Notes under the pieces: model-generated | The model's input: only the letters and a program-made list of their open reading frames with translations | What the model was told of the DNA's origin: nothing | Databases searched by the model: none | Translations under genes and position numbers: made by a program | Shown here: piece after piece, positions 25,461-35,476 of the stretch | Layout of the letters: the number at the start of each line of letters is the position of its first letter | Numbering within the stretch: the stretch's first letter is position 1 | NCBI RefSeq assembly: GCF_004135625.1 | Contig: NZ_SDPV01000002.1 | Span: 558,001-622,000, forward strand | DNA from: Pelagerythrobacter rhizovicinus | Lineage (GTDB): Bacteria; Pseudomonadota; Alphaproteobacteria; Sphingomonadales; Sphingomonadaceae | DNA: 64,000 bases | Reading direction: 5' to 3'

Positions 25461-26594
25461 TCAGTTCCCTCGGTAGTAGCGGTGGGGGACGAAGGGCATC
25501 GGCGCGACCCGGGCGGGAAGGCGCTTGCTCCTGACTTCGATTTCCAGTTCGGTGCCCTCGGCAGCGTGCCCGCTGGCGACATAGGCCATCGCGATCGGGT
25601 GGCCGAGCGTCGGCGCGAAGCCGCCGCTGGTGACGCGGCCGACCTCCTCGTCACCGAGATAGACCAGCGCGCCTTCCCGGGCGGGCAGGCGGCCTTCCAG
25701 CGTGAGACCGACGCGCCTGGTTTCGGTTCCGCTGTCGATCAGGCTTAGGATGCGCTCGGCACCCGGAAAGCCGCCCTCGGCGCGGCGGCGCTTGCCGATC
25801 GCGAAACCCAGGCCGGCGGAAACGGGATCGGTTTCGGGCGAAAGGTCATGGCCGTAGAGCGGCAGCCCCGCCTCCAGCCGCAGCGAGTCGCGCGCGCCGA
25901 GGCCGATGGGCTTGATCTCGATCTCGGCGCAGAGGCGCCCGGCGATGGTCTCGGCATGCTCGGCCGGGATCGAGAGCTCGAACCCGTCCTCGCCGGTATA
26001 GCCCGAGCGGCCGATGCCGATCTCGATCTCGCCGAACCGGAACGAGGTGCCCTGCATGAACTTGAGATCGCCTATCGCATCGCGGAACACCCGGCGCAGC
26101 GCGGCCGCGGCTTCGGGGCCCTGCACGGCGAGCAAGGCTTGATCCTCGAGATGAGTCAGCGTGATTTCGTCGGGCAGATGCTCGCGCAGATGGGCAATGT
26201 CGTCCCACTTGGCCGCGCCGTTGACCACTACATAGTAGGTGGGCATGCCGGCCTCGGGGGTGACATTGGTCACCATCAGGTCGTCGAGAACGCCGCCGTT
26301 CTCGTCGAGCAGCATGGAATAGCGGATGCGCCCCGGCTTCAGCGACAGGATGTCGCCCGGCAGCAGTGCTTCCAGCGCTTCGGCCGCGCCTTCGCCCGAG
26401 ACGAGGAGCTGGCCCATATGGCTGACGTCGAACAGCCCGGCATGGGTACGCGTCCACTCGTGCTCGGCGACGATCCCCTCGTACTGGATCGGCATCCAGT
26501 ATCCAGCGAAAGGCACCATGCGCGCGCCCTGAGCGCGATGCCAGGCATCGAGCGGGAGCGTCTGCGGTTCCGCGGAGTCTTGGTCGTCGCTCAT
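25461..26594 (-). CDS. gcvT: Glycine cleavage system T protein (aminomethyltransferase)
   Basis: Releases ammonia and transfers the methylene group to tetrahydrofolate, making 5,10-methylene-THF. 377 residues from ATG 26594; a TTG at 26597 directly before it is the alternative. Family motifs: [58 protein letters not shown] and [13 protein letters not shown]. It is the first gene of the gcv operon and is preceded by a tandem glycine riboswitch, so expression should rise with glycine. The THF product can feed MetF and MetH encoded just upstream. Confidence 0.97.
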   Translation of the reverse strand: MSDDQDSAEPQTLPLDAWHRAQGARMVPFAGYWMPIQYEGIVAEHEWTRTHAGLFDVSHMGQLLVSGEGAAEALEALLPGDILSLKPGRIRYSMLLDENGGVLDDLMVTNVTPEAGMPTYYVVVNGAAKWDDIAHLREHLPDEITLTHLEDQALLAVQGPEAAAALRRVFRDAIGDLKFMQGTSFRFGEIEIGIGRSGYTGEDGFELSIPAEHAETIAGRLCAEIEIKPIGLGARDSLRLEAGLPLYGHDLSPETDPVSAGLGFAIGKRRRAEGGFPGAERILSLIDSGTETRRVGLTLEGRLPAREGALVYLGDEEVGRVTSGGFAPTLGHPIAMAYVASGHAAEGTELEIEVRSKRLPARVAPMPFVPHRYYRGN

Positions 26595-26644
26595 CAATCT
26601 TCCCGACTGGCCGGCAACGCTTCGCCGCGAAGCGCTGTTCCACC

Positions 26645-26850
26645 TGCCCCCTCTGTCGGGAAACCTGAGAGCTTGGTCCGCGGTCCGCTTTCGCGGGATT
26701 CGCGGCTTACCCCTTCGGTGGTCCCCGCCTGGGCGGAGACGCTTTCCAGAGTGTCTTCACCGCGCGGTCCGGTGGCCTGAGAGTTTCCGGGGCGGTTGCT
26801 CCTTCGGCGCCGCGACCCCGAAGGCCCGCGATCTCTCCCGCGCGATGCTT
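26645..26850 (-). ncRNA. Tandem glycine riboswitch
   Basis: On the reverse strand the leader begins CGCGGGAGAGATCGCGGG, then CCGAAGGAGCAA, CTCTCAGGC and GGACCG; this is the first aptamer. After GGAAAGCG the second aptamer follows, with CCGAAGGGGTAAGC, CGGACC and GCTCTCAGG, closing with GACAGAGGGG. These are the conserved elements of both glycine aptamers in the usual order. It lies about 50 bases upstream of gcvT, the gene class these riboswitches normally activate. Confidence 0.93.
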
Positions 26851-26907
26851 CCGAAGAATCGCTCCTCCGGATGACGCCCGAGTCCCTGCGCGATTACAGG
26901 CGCCCGG

Positions 26908-29553
<2,646 letters not shown>

Positions 29554-29562
29554 GCCGATCGT

Positions 29563-30084
29563 TCAGCGCAGGCTGCGCGCGAGCACGGCGTCGTCGTAGA
29601 GCTTGCCCCCGATGTCGAAACGGCGTTCGCCGATCGGTTCGAAGCCCTGTTTGCGATAGAAAGCGATGGCGCGCGCGTTGCGGGCATAGACGCCGAGCAG
29701 GAGCCGTTCGTGGCCCGCCGCCGCCTCGACCGCCGCCGTCATCAGCGCTGCGCCGAGCCCGCTGCCGTGAAAGCGCGAGAGCGAATAGATGCGCTTCAAT
29801 TCCCGGTCGCCATCGCGGGCGCCGGGCAGATCGGGCTCGGCCGAAAGCGCATAGCCGACGGGGGCCTGGCCGGGCTCGACTTCCGCCAGCCAGGCCTGCG
29901 CGCCGGCGTCGAGATAGGCTTCATAGGCCGCGCGGCTGTGCACGCGCTCGCAGTGCGCGACAATCGCCGCGCCATCGAGCACGTCGGCAAACGTCTCGAG
30001 AAAAGTCGCCGCGCCGATCAGTGCCAGCGCGCCGGCATCCTCCCGCGTCGCCTGGCGGATGCGCCATGAAACGTCGGTAGCCAC
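29563..30084 (-). CDS. GNAT-family N-acetyltransferase
   Basis: 173 residues with a GNAT fold: IRQATREDAGALALIGAATFLETF at the N-terminus, the acetyl-CoA motif RFHGSGLGAALMTAAVEAA (about residues 103-121), then LGVYARNARAIAFYRKQGFEPIGERRFDIGG. The opening resembles proteins annotated as acetyltransferases acting on small molecules or protein N-termini, but the substrate is unknown. It is wedged between the two halves of metH with gaps of 3 and 9 bases, so it is certainly cotranscribed with them. Confidence 0.9.
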   Translation of the reverse strand: MATDVSWRIRQATREDAGALALIGAATFLETFADVLDGAAIVAHCERVHSRAAYEAYLDAGAQAWLAEVEPGQAPVGYALSAEPDLPGARDGDRELKRIYSLSRFHGSGLGAALMTAAVEAAAGHERLLLGVYARNARAIAFYRKQGFEPIGERRFDIGGKLYDDAVLARSLR

Positions 30085-30087
30085 TGT

Positions 30088-31134
30088 CTAGGCCGCCATC
30101 GTGAAGGGTTCGAGCCCGGCGAGCCGCGTGCCCTCGGGCGCCTTGGGGATGCGGCGCGGGGCCACGCCCTCCACCGCCTGTGCAATGGCGGCGATATGCT
30201 CGGGCGTCGAGCCGCAGCAGCCGCCGAGGATGTTGGCACGGCCGCTCTCGGCCCAGCTCTTCACCAGCGCCGCGGTTTCCTCCGGCGCCTCGTCGTACTC
30301 GCCAAGCTCGTTGGGCAGGCCCGCGTTCGGATAGACCATCAGCAGGGTGTCGGCGATGCCGGACAGCAGTTGCACGTGCGGGCGCAACTGCTCAGCGCCG
30401 AAGCTGCAGTTGAGCCCGATCGTCGCCGGGCGCGCGTGGCGCACCGTGTACCAGAAGGCCTCGACCGTATGGCCGGAGAGGTTGCGGCCCGACAGGTCGG
30501 TGAGCGTGAGCGAGAGCATCAGCGGCAGCTCGCGGCCCAGCTCGCGCTCCAGCTCCTTCACCGCCATGATCGCGGCCTTGCAGTTGAGCGTGTCGAACAC
30601 GGTCTCGACCAGGATGAAGTCGACCCCGCCTTCGACCAATGCGGCGGCCTGCTCGCGGTAGACGTCCTTGACCTCGTCGAACGTGACCTCGCGAAAGCCC
30701 GGGTCTTCGACGTCGGGGCTGAGCGAGAGCGTCTTGTTGGTCGGCCCCACCGCGCCCGCGACGAAGCGCGCCACGCCGTCTTTCGCCGACGCCGCATCGA
30801 TCGCTTCGCGGATCACCCGCGCGGCGGCAACATTGATCTCGCCCACCAGCGCTTCCGCACCGTAATCCGCCTGACTGATCCGGTTGGCGTTGAAGGTGTT
30901 GGTCGCCAGCACGTGCGCGCCCGCAGCGATATAGCTGTCGCAGACCTCGCGGATCAACGCCGGTTGCGTCAGGTTGACGAGGTCGTTGTTGCCCTTCTGG
31001 TCGTGCGACAGACCCGTATCGCCGGCATAGTCCTCCGCCGACAGCTTCGCGCGCTGGATCGCCGTGCCGTAGGGCCCGTCCTTGATCAGGATGCGCTTCG
31101 CCGCCTCGGCGAGCAGGCGTTCTCTAGCGGTCAT
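30088..31134 (-). CDS. Methionine synthase, homocysteine-binding part
   Basis: A 348-residue Zn-dependent homocysteine S-methyltransferase domain equal to the first module of MetH. Zn ligands are Cys243 (GLNCSFG) and Cys306-Cys307 (GGCCGSTPEH). The N-terminus ILIKDGPYGTAIQRAKLSAEDY, then NNDLVNLTQPALI and TNTFNANRISQADYG, matches MetH and not the shorter betaine/SMM enzymes. It must act with the protein at 26908 to methylate homocysteine using methyl-THF and cobalamin. ATG 31134 overlaps the metF end by 11 bases. Confidence 0.94.
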   Translation of the reverse strand: MTARERLLAEAAKRILIKDGPYGTAIQRAKLSAEDYAGDTGLSHDQKGNNDLVNLTQPALIREVCDSYIAAGAHVLATNTFNANRISQADYGAEALVGEINVAAARVIREAIDAASAKDGVARFVAGAVGPTNKTLSLSPDVEDPGFREVTFDEVKDVYREQAAALVEGGVDFILVETVFDTLNCKAAIMAVKELERELGRELPLMLSLTLTDLSGRNLSGHTVEAFWYTVRHARPATIGLNCSFGAEQLRPHVQLLSGIADTLLMVYPNAGLPNELGEYDEAPEETAALVKSWAESGRANILGGCCGSTPEHIAAIAQAVEGVAPRRIPKAPEGTRLAGLEPFTMAA

Positions 31135-32059
31135 CGGGAATCCCTTTCGGCCGCAGCCCGAGCATGTGGCAGATCGCATAGCTCAGCTCGGCGCGGTTCA
31201 ACGTGTAGAAGTGGAACTGGCGCACGCCCCCGGCATAGAGCCGGCGGCAGAGCTCGGCGGCGATCGTCGCGGAGACGAGCTGGCGCGCGGCCGGCCGTTC
31301 GTCGAGCCCTTCGAACAGCCCCTCCATCCATGCCGGGATCGCCGTGCCGCACAGGCCGGCCATGCGCTGGACGCTGGCGAAGCTCATCACCGGCATGACG
31401 CCGGGCACGATCTCGCTGTCGATGCCCGCCGCCACGGCCTTGTCGCGGAAGCGGAAGAAGCATTCGGGCTCGAAGAAGAACTGCGTGATCGCACGGGTCG
31501 CCCCGGCATCGAGCTTGCGCTTCAGGTTGTCGAGGTCGGCTTCGGCATCGCGGGCGTCCGGGTGGACTTCCGGATAGGCGGCAACCGATATCTCGAACGG
31601 CGCGACGGCCCGCAATCCGGCGATCAGCTCGGCCGCATTGGCATAGCCGCCTGGATGCGGCGTGTAGCGCGATTGGCCGTCCGGCGGATCGCCGCGTAGA
31701 GCGACGACGTGGCGAATGCCGCTTTCCCAGTAATGGCGCGCGATCTCGTCGATCTCGCCGCGCGTCGCCTGAACGCAGGTAAGGTGCGCGGCGGCGGGGA
31801 TATCGGTCTCGCGGTTGATCCGGACGACCTGCTCGTGCGTGCGCTCGCGCGTCGAGCCGCCGGCGCCGTAGGTCACCGAAACGAAGCGCGGGCCGAGCGG
31901 AGCGAGCGTCTGTACGCTTTCCCATAGCGTCTGCGCCATCTTCTCGCTCTTGGGCGGGAAGAACTCGAACGAGACGTCGATATCTCCCGGCAGACCGGAG
32001 AACAGCGGCGCGTCGAGCGCGGTGCGCGCTTCCTGCATCTGGTTGAACGTCGGGCTCAT
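31124..32059 (-). CDS. metF: 5,10-methylenetetrahydrofolate reductase
   Basis: Reduces methylene-THF to 5-methyl-THF for methionine synthase, using FAD. 311 residues from ATG 32059. Signatures: VSFEFFPPKSEKMAQTLWE, FVSVTYGAGGSTRERTH, AHLTCVQATRGEI, VALRGDPPDG, ITQFFFEPECFFRF and QFHFYTLNRAELSYAICHMLG. The start overlaps the stop of the SahR-like gene (ATGA), and the 3' end overlaps the homocysteine methyltransferase gene; all are translated as one coupled unit. Confidence 0.97.
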   Translation of the reverse strand: MSPTFNQMQEARTALDAPLFSGLPGDIDVSFEFFPPKSEKMAQTLWESVQTLAPLGPRFVSVTYGAGGSTRERTHEQVVRINRETDIPAAAHLTCVQATRGEIDEIARHYWESGIRHVVALRGDPPDGQSRYTPHPGGYANAAELIAGLRAVAPFEISVAAYPEVHPDARDAEADLDNLKRKLDAGATRAITQFFFEPECFFRFRDKAVAAGIDSEIVPGVMPVMSFASVQRMAGLCGTAIPAWMEGLFEGLDERPAARQLVSATIAAELCRRLYAGGVRQFHFYTLNRAELSYAICHMLGLRPKGIPDDR

Positions 32060-33039
32060 CTCGCAGCTTTCCTTCCCGCGCTGGCGGGAGCGCCCTGCCG
32101 CGTGCCGAGCCAGATCTTCACCACCAGCTCGCCGCCTTCGAGCGCGATCGGCGGTGCGGGGGCGAACCCCGCTTCGGTCAGCAGCGCGCTGATCGCGGCA
32201 TCGGTGAAGCCGAGCCGCGCATGCGCATGGCGGTCGCGCAGCTCCTCGCGCTGGTGCGCGTCGAAATCCACGATCGCAATCCGCCCACCCGGCCTGGTGA
32301 CCCGCGCCGCTTCTGCGAGCGGCGCGGCCGGGTCCTGTGCGAAATGGAGCACCTGGTGCAGCAGCACTGTGTCGAACCCGCGCGCCGGGAAAGGCAGGGC
32401 GGTGAAATCGCCCTGGACGAGTTCTACGGCGCCGGAGGGCAAGTTTTGCAACTTTGCGCGTGCGAAGCGTAGCATGTCGAGGCTCTTGTCGAGCGCGACG
32501 ACCCGCTCCGCCCGGCCGGCAAAGAGTTCGGCCATGCGGCCGGTGCCGGTGCCGATGTCGAGCACGTGGCCGAGCGGCTCGTCGCCCAGGGCGTCGACCA
32601 GCTTCGCCTCGACCAGTTCGTCGGGGCTGTGGAGCTGGCGCAGCTCGTCCCAGACTTCGGCGTGGCGCGCGAAGTACGTCTCGGCGCTGCTTTCGCGCGC
32701 GGCGCGGATCGCGGCGAGCTGGCGGCGGTCCTCGGCGCAGGCGGCGGCGAAGTCCGCGTCCTCGCGCTCGGCGGTGGCGAGCAGCCGCGCGACAGCCTCG
32801 CCCACCGGCGTGCCGCGCTCCTTGCCGACGCTCGCGCGCAGGAAGACCCAGCTCCCCTCGCGGTGCCGCTCGGCCAGGCCGGCATCGCACAGGATGCCGA
32901 CGTGGCGCGAGACGCGCGGCTGGCTCTGCCCGAGGACCTGTGCCAGCTCGCCCACCGCCAGTTCCATGGCAGCGAGCAGCCGCATGATCCGCAGCCTGGT
33001 GGGGTCGGCAAGCGCCCGCATGGTCGTCTCGATCCGCAT
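32056..33039 (-). CDS. ArsR-family regulator fused to a SAM methyltransferase domain (SahR-like)
   Basis: 327 residues. An ArsR winged helix (ALADPTRLRIMRLLAAMELAVGELAQVLGQSQPRVSRHVGIL, about residues 9-52) is fused to a class I methyltransferase fold (VLDIGTGTGRMAELFAGRAERVVALD, about residues 160-190; VLLHQVLHFAQDP; RVTRPGGRIAIVDF). ArsR-methyltransferase fusions beside metF/metH belong to the SahR type, repressors of the methionine cycle that respond to S-adenosylhomocysteine. A near-perfect 20-base palindrome lies 9 bases upstream, fitting autoregulation. No arsenic gene is nearby. Start ATG 33039; the long open frame beyond is not coding. Confidence 0.9.
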   Translation of the reverse strand: MRIETTMRALADPTRLRIMRLLAAMELAVGELAQVLGQSQPRVSRHVGILCDAGLAERHREGSWVFLRASVGKERGTPVGEAVARLLATAEREDADFAAACAEDRRQLAAIRAARESSAETYFARHAEVWDELRQLHSPDELVEAKLVDALGDEPLGHVLDIGTGTGRMAELFAGRAERVVALDKSLDMLRFARAKLQNLPSGAVELVQGDFTALPFPARGFDTVLLHQVLHFAQDPAAPLAEAARVTRPGGRIAIVDFDAHQREELRDRHAHARLGFTDAAISALLTEAGFAPAPPIALEGGELVVKIWLGTRQGAPASAGRKAAR

Positions 33040-33048
33040 GCGAGCTGC

Positions 33049-33068
33049 ATATAAAGATATCGTTATAT
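33049..33068. promoter_or_regulatory. 20-base palindromic operator (SahR-type)
   Basis: ATATAAAGATATCGTTATAT is a palindrome with one mismatched pair out of ten. It lies immediately upstream of the SahR-like gene that opens the metF-metH operon, and its form matches the ATATAAAGATATC-like sites I associate with SahR regulators. Binding would block the promoter of the whole operon. Confidence 0.75.
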
Positions 33069-33104
33069 GTGCAAGCGCGCAGAATCCCGCGGCTGCGACG
33101 CGCT

Positions 33105-33725
33105 TTAGGCAGAGCTGTCGCGCGCGATCCGCTGCAGCAGCGCGAGCTGCGCCTCGCCCTGCCCGGTCAGGACCCATTTCCCGCCGCTCTCGCGCAGGAG
33201 GCCCGCGGCGACGAGCTGCGCATGGTCCTGCGGGTCGAGCGCCTCGCGCGCCGGCGGCATGACCCGGCCGTAGCGCCCGCCGTGATAGATCAGCGGATCG
33301 GCTTCGCTGCGGTCGAAATCGACCACTTCGCCGAGGAAGATCGCATGATCGCCACCCTCGTACTCGAAGCGCGCGCAGCAGCCGAAGCGCGCCGCGCAGC
33401 CTTCGATCAGCGGCGCGCCCTCGGGCCCGTCGGACACGTCGAGGCCGGCGAACTTGTCGGCCCCGCGCCGCGCGAACCGGTCGGACATGTCCTGCTGCTC
33501 GGACGCGAGGACATGGACCGCCCAGCTCTGCGCGTCGCGGAAGGCCGCGAGATTGCCGCTGTCGAGCGACAGGCTCCACAGCACCATCGGCGGGTCGAGC
33601 GAGACCGAGTTGAAGCTGTTCGCGGTGAGCCCGATCGGGTTACCGTCAGGATCCCGCGCGGTGACGATCGTCACGCCGGTCACGAAGCTGCCGAGCGCGT
33701 TGCGGAAAGCGGCCTTGTCGAACAC
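33105..33725 (-). CDS. Flavin reductase-like, FMN-binding split-barrel protein
   Basis: About 206 residues. The flavin reductase core reads FDKAAFRNALGSFVTGVTIVTARDPDGNPIGLTANSFNSVSLDPPMVLWSL, with later VHVLASEQQDMSDRFA and YEGGDHAIFLGEVVDFD. Such proteins supply reduced FMN or FAD to two-component monooxygenases. A C-terminal extension of about 45 residues (LVAAGLLRESGGKWVLTGQGEAQ) looks like a wing of a MarR-type fold. The start is uncertain: GTG 33725 is used here, TTG 33761 is in frame upstream. It diverges closely from the thiolase-like gene. Confidence 0.85.
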   Translation of the reverse strand: MFDKAAFRNALGSFVTGVTIVTARDPDGNPIGLTANSFNSVSLDPPMVLWSLSLDSGNLAAFRDAQSWAVHVLASEQQDMSDRFARRGADKFAGLDVSDGPEGAPLIEGCAARFGCCARFEYEGGDHAIFLGEVVDFDRSEADPLIYHGGRYGRVMPPAREALDPQDHAQLVAAGLLRESGGKWVLTGQGEAQLALLQRIARDSSA

Positions 33726-33766
33726 GCCTCCGTCGCTAATCTTGCCGGGGAGGAAGAGCAACCGCG

Positions 33767-35302
33767 ATGTCCGAAATCCACGAGCTGACGCCCGTAATCG
33801 TCGGGGTCGGGCAAGCCTCGGAGCGTCCCCAGGACCCGGGCTATCGCGCGCTGTCCTACATGGATCTGGCCGGCGAGGCGCTGAAAGCCGCGCTTGCCGA
33901 CACGCGGGCCACCGACGACGCCGCGCCCGCGATCGACACGATCGGCGCAATTCGCCAGTTCGAAATCTCGCGCCCCGATGCGAAGGCGCCGTTCGGCCGG
34001 GCGGACAATCCGCCGCGCGCGATCGGGCGCCGGGTCGGTGCCGACCCGCGGCGCGCCATTCTGGAGACGACCGGCGGGCAGACCAACCAGAAGCTGGTCG
34101 GCGAGTTCGCCGCCGCCATCGCCCGGGGCGAAAGCGCAATGGCGGCGGTCGTCGGCGCGGAGGCGATCTCGACCGTCCGCGCGCTGCTGGGGGCCGACGA
34201 GACGCGCGACTGGTCGGAGGAGGTCGGCGGCGCGCTGGAAGATCGCGGCTTCGGGCTGGAGGGCATGTTCGATGCCGAGCTGCTCCGCCACGGCGCGGTC
34301 AGCGCGATCGCGCACTACGCGCTGTTCGAGAATGCCCGGCGCGCGCGGCTGGGATGCTCGCTCGCGGACTACCGGATGGCGATCGGCGAGCTCTTCGCCC
34401 CGTTCACCGAAGTGGCCGCGGCCAATCCGCACGCCGCCTCGCGCGAGGTGCGCAGCGCTGGCGAGCTCGCGCGCGTGACCCCGCGCAACCGGATCGTGGC
34501 CGAGCCCTATGCCCGGATGACGGTCGCGCGCGACCAGGTGAACCAGGCGGCCGCGATCGTGATCGCATCGGCCGGCAAGGCGCGCGCGCTGCGGATTCCC
34601 GAGAGCCGGTGGGTCCATATCCACGTGGTTGCCGACGCCAAGGAGCTGCCGGTGATGGAGCGGCCCGATCTCGCGCGCAGCCCCGCCTCGATCGCCTCGA
34701 TCGAGACTGCGCTGGAGCGCAGCGGCCGCGTGCTCGACGATATCGCCCTGCTCGACCTCTACAGCTGCTTCGCCATTCCGGTGTTCAACGTGACCGACCA
34801 CTTCGGACTGGCGACCGACGATCCGCGGGGGCTGACGCTGACCGGCGGGCTGCCGTTCTTCGGCGGCGCGGGCAACAACTATTCGGCCCATGCCATTGCG
34901 GAGGCGGTGCAGCGCCTGCGCGAGCGGCGGGGCAGCTATGCACTGGTCGGCGCGAACGGCGGATTCATGAGCAAGTATTCGGCCGGCATCTACTCGACCG
35001 TGCCCGCCGACTGGTCGGGCGCCGACCGCTGGATCGCGGTTCCGACACCCGCCGAAGCGGTACGCAAGGCGCGGGCGCCCGCCGCCTGGCTGACGGTCGA
35101 AACCTATACCCTGATGGATGGCCGATCGGGCCCGGTCGCCGTGGTGCTCGGGCGCAACGAGGCGGACGAACGCATGGCAGCGAACGCCGATCTCGCCCAC
35201 GCACCGACGCGCGCGTTGTTCGAAGGCGGCGAACCCTTCGGCGCACGCCTGTCGCTATCGCCGGCACCGGACGGACGGACCCTGGCGCGCCTCGATCCTT
35301 GA
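33767..35302 (+). CDS. Thiolase-like acetyl-CoA acetyltransferase family protein
   Basis: 511 residues. The N-terminal part has TPVIVGVGQASERP and TTGGQTNQKLVGEFAAAIARGESAMAAVVGAEA, and the thiolase C-terminal features are LLDLYSCFAIPVF, GLTLTGGLPFFGGAGNNYS and GANGGFMSKYSAGIYS. This is the SCP-x-like thiolase family usually annotated as acetyl-CoA acetyltransferase; substrate unknown. The usual N-terminal nucleophile cysteine is not evident in the TTGGQTNQ region, so classical thiolase chemistry is doubtful. GGAGGAAG precedes ATG 33767. It diverges from the flavin reductase gene by 41 bases. Confidence 0.85.
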   Translation: MSEIHELTPVIVGVGQASERPQDPGYRALSYMDLAGEALKAALADTRATDDAAPAIDTIGAIRQFEISRPDAKAPFGRADNPPRAIGRRVGADPRRAILETTGGQTNQKLVGEFAAAIARGESAMAAVVGAEAISTVRALLGADETRDWSEEVGGALEDRGFGLEGMFDAELLRHGAVSAIAHYALFENARRARLGCSLADYRMAIGELFAPFTEVAAANPHAASREVRSAGELARVTPRNRIVAEPYARMTVARDQVNQAAAIVIASAGKARALRIPESRWVHIHVVADAKELPVMERPDLARSPASIASIETALERSGRVLDDIALLDLYSCFAIPVFNVTDHFGLATDDPRGLTLTGGLPFFGGAGNNYSAHAIAEAVQRLRERRGSYALVGANGGFMSKYSAGIYSTVPADWSGADRWIAVPTPAEAVRKARAPAAWLTVETYTLMDGRSGPVAVVLGRNEADERMAANADLAHAPTRALFEGGEPFGARLSLSPAPDGRTLARLDP

Positions 35303-35418
35303 GTGCGCCGCGCCCTGCGCGATCCCGCATGTGGCACGGCCCCCAGGCTGCGCCCCTGCGCCCGGGACCCGCGCCGGCCACACCCGCAGCGCCGATCTCG
35401 AACCTGGCGAAATGCATT

Positions 35419-35459
35419 GAAGCCTTCCGAAGCCGGGCAAGCCGGCTCCGGAAGGCTTC
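35419..35459. terminator. Strong hairpin between convergent genes
   Basis: GAAGCCTTCCG (35419-35429) and CGGAAGGCTTC (35449-35459) form an 11-bp stem, with an inner AGCCGG/CCGGCT stem. It lies between the thiolase-like gene (+) and the TonB receptor (-), whose 3' ends face each other. No long T-run follows on either side, so it may act as a bidirectional terminator or mRNA-stabilising hairpin. Confidence 0.65.
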
Positions 35460-35476
35460 CCGCAGCGTGTCCCCCC

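Noticed and set aside
32056-33039. Arsenic resistance regulator and methyltransferase
   Set aside because: No ars genes nearby; fusion type, position before metF and the operator point to SahR-type methionine control.
33040-33104. SAM riboswitch before the metF operon
   Set aside because: The gap is only 65 bases and shows a protein operator palindrome; no aptamer core is visible.
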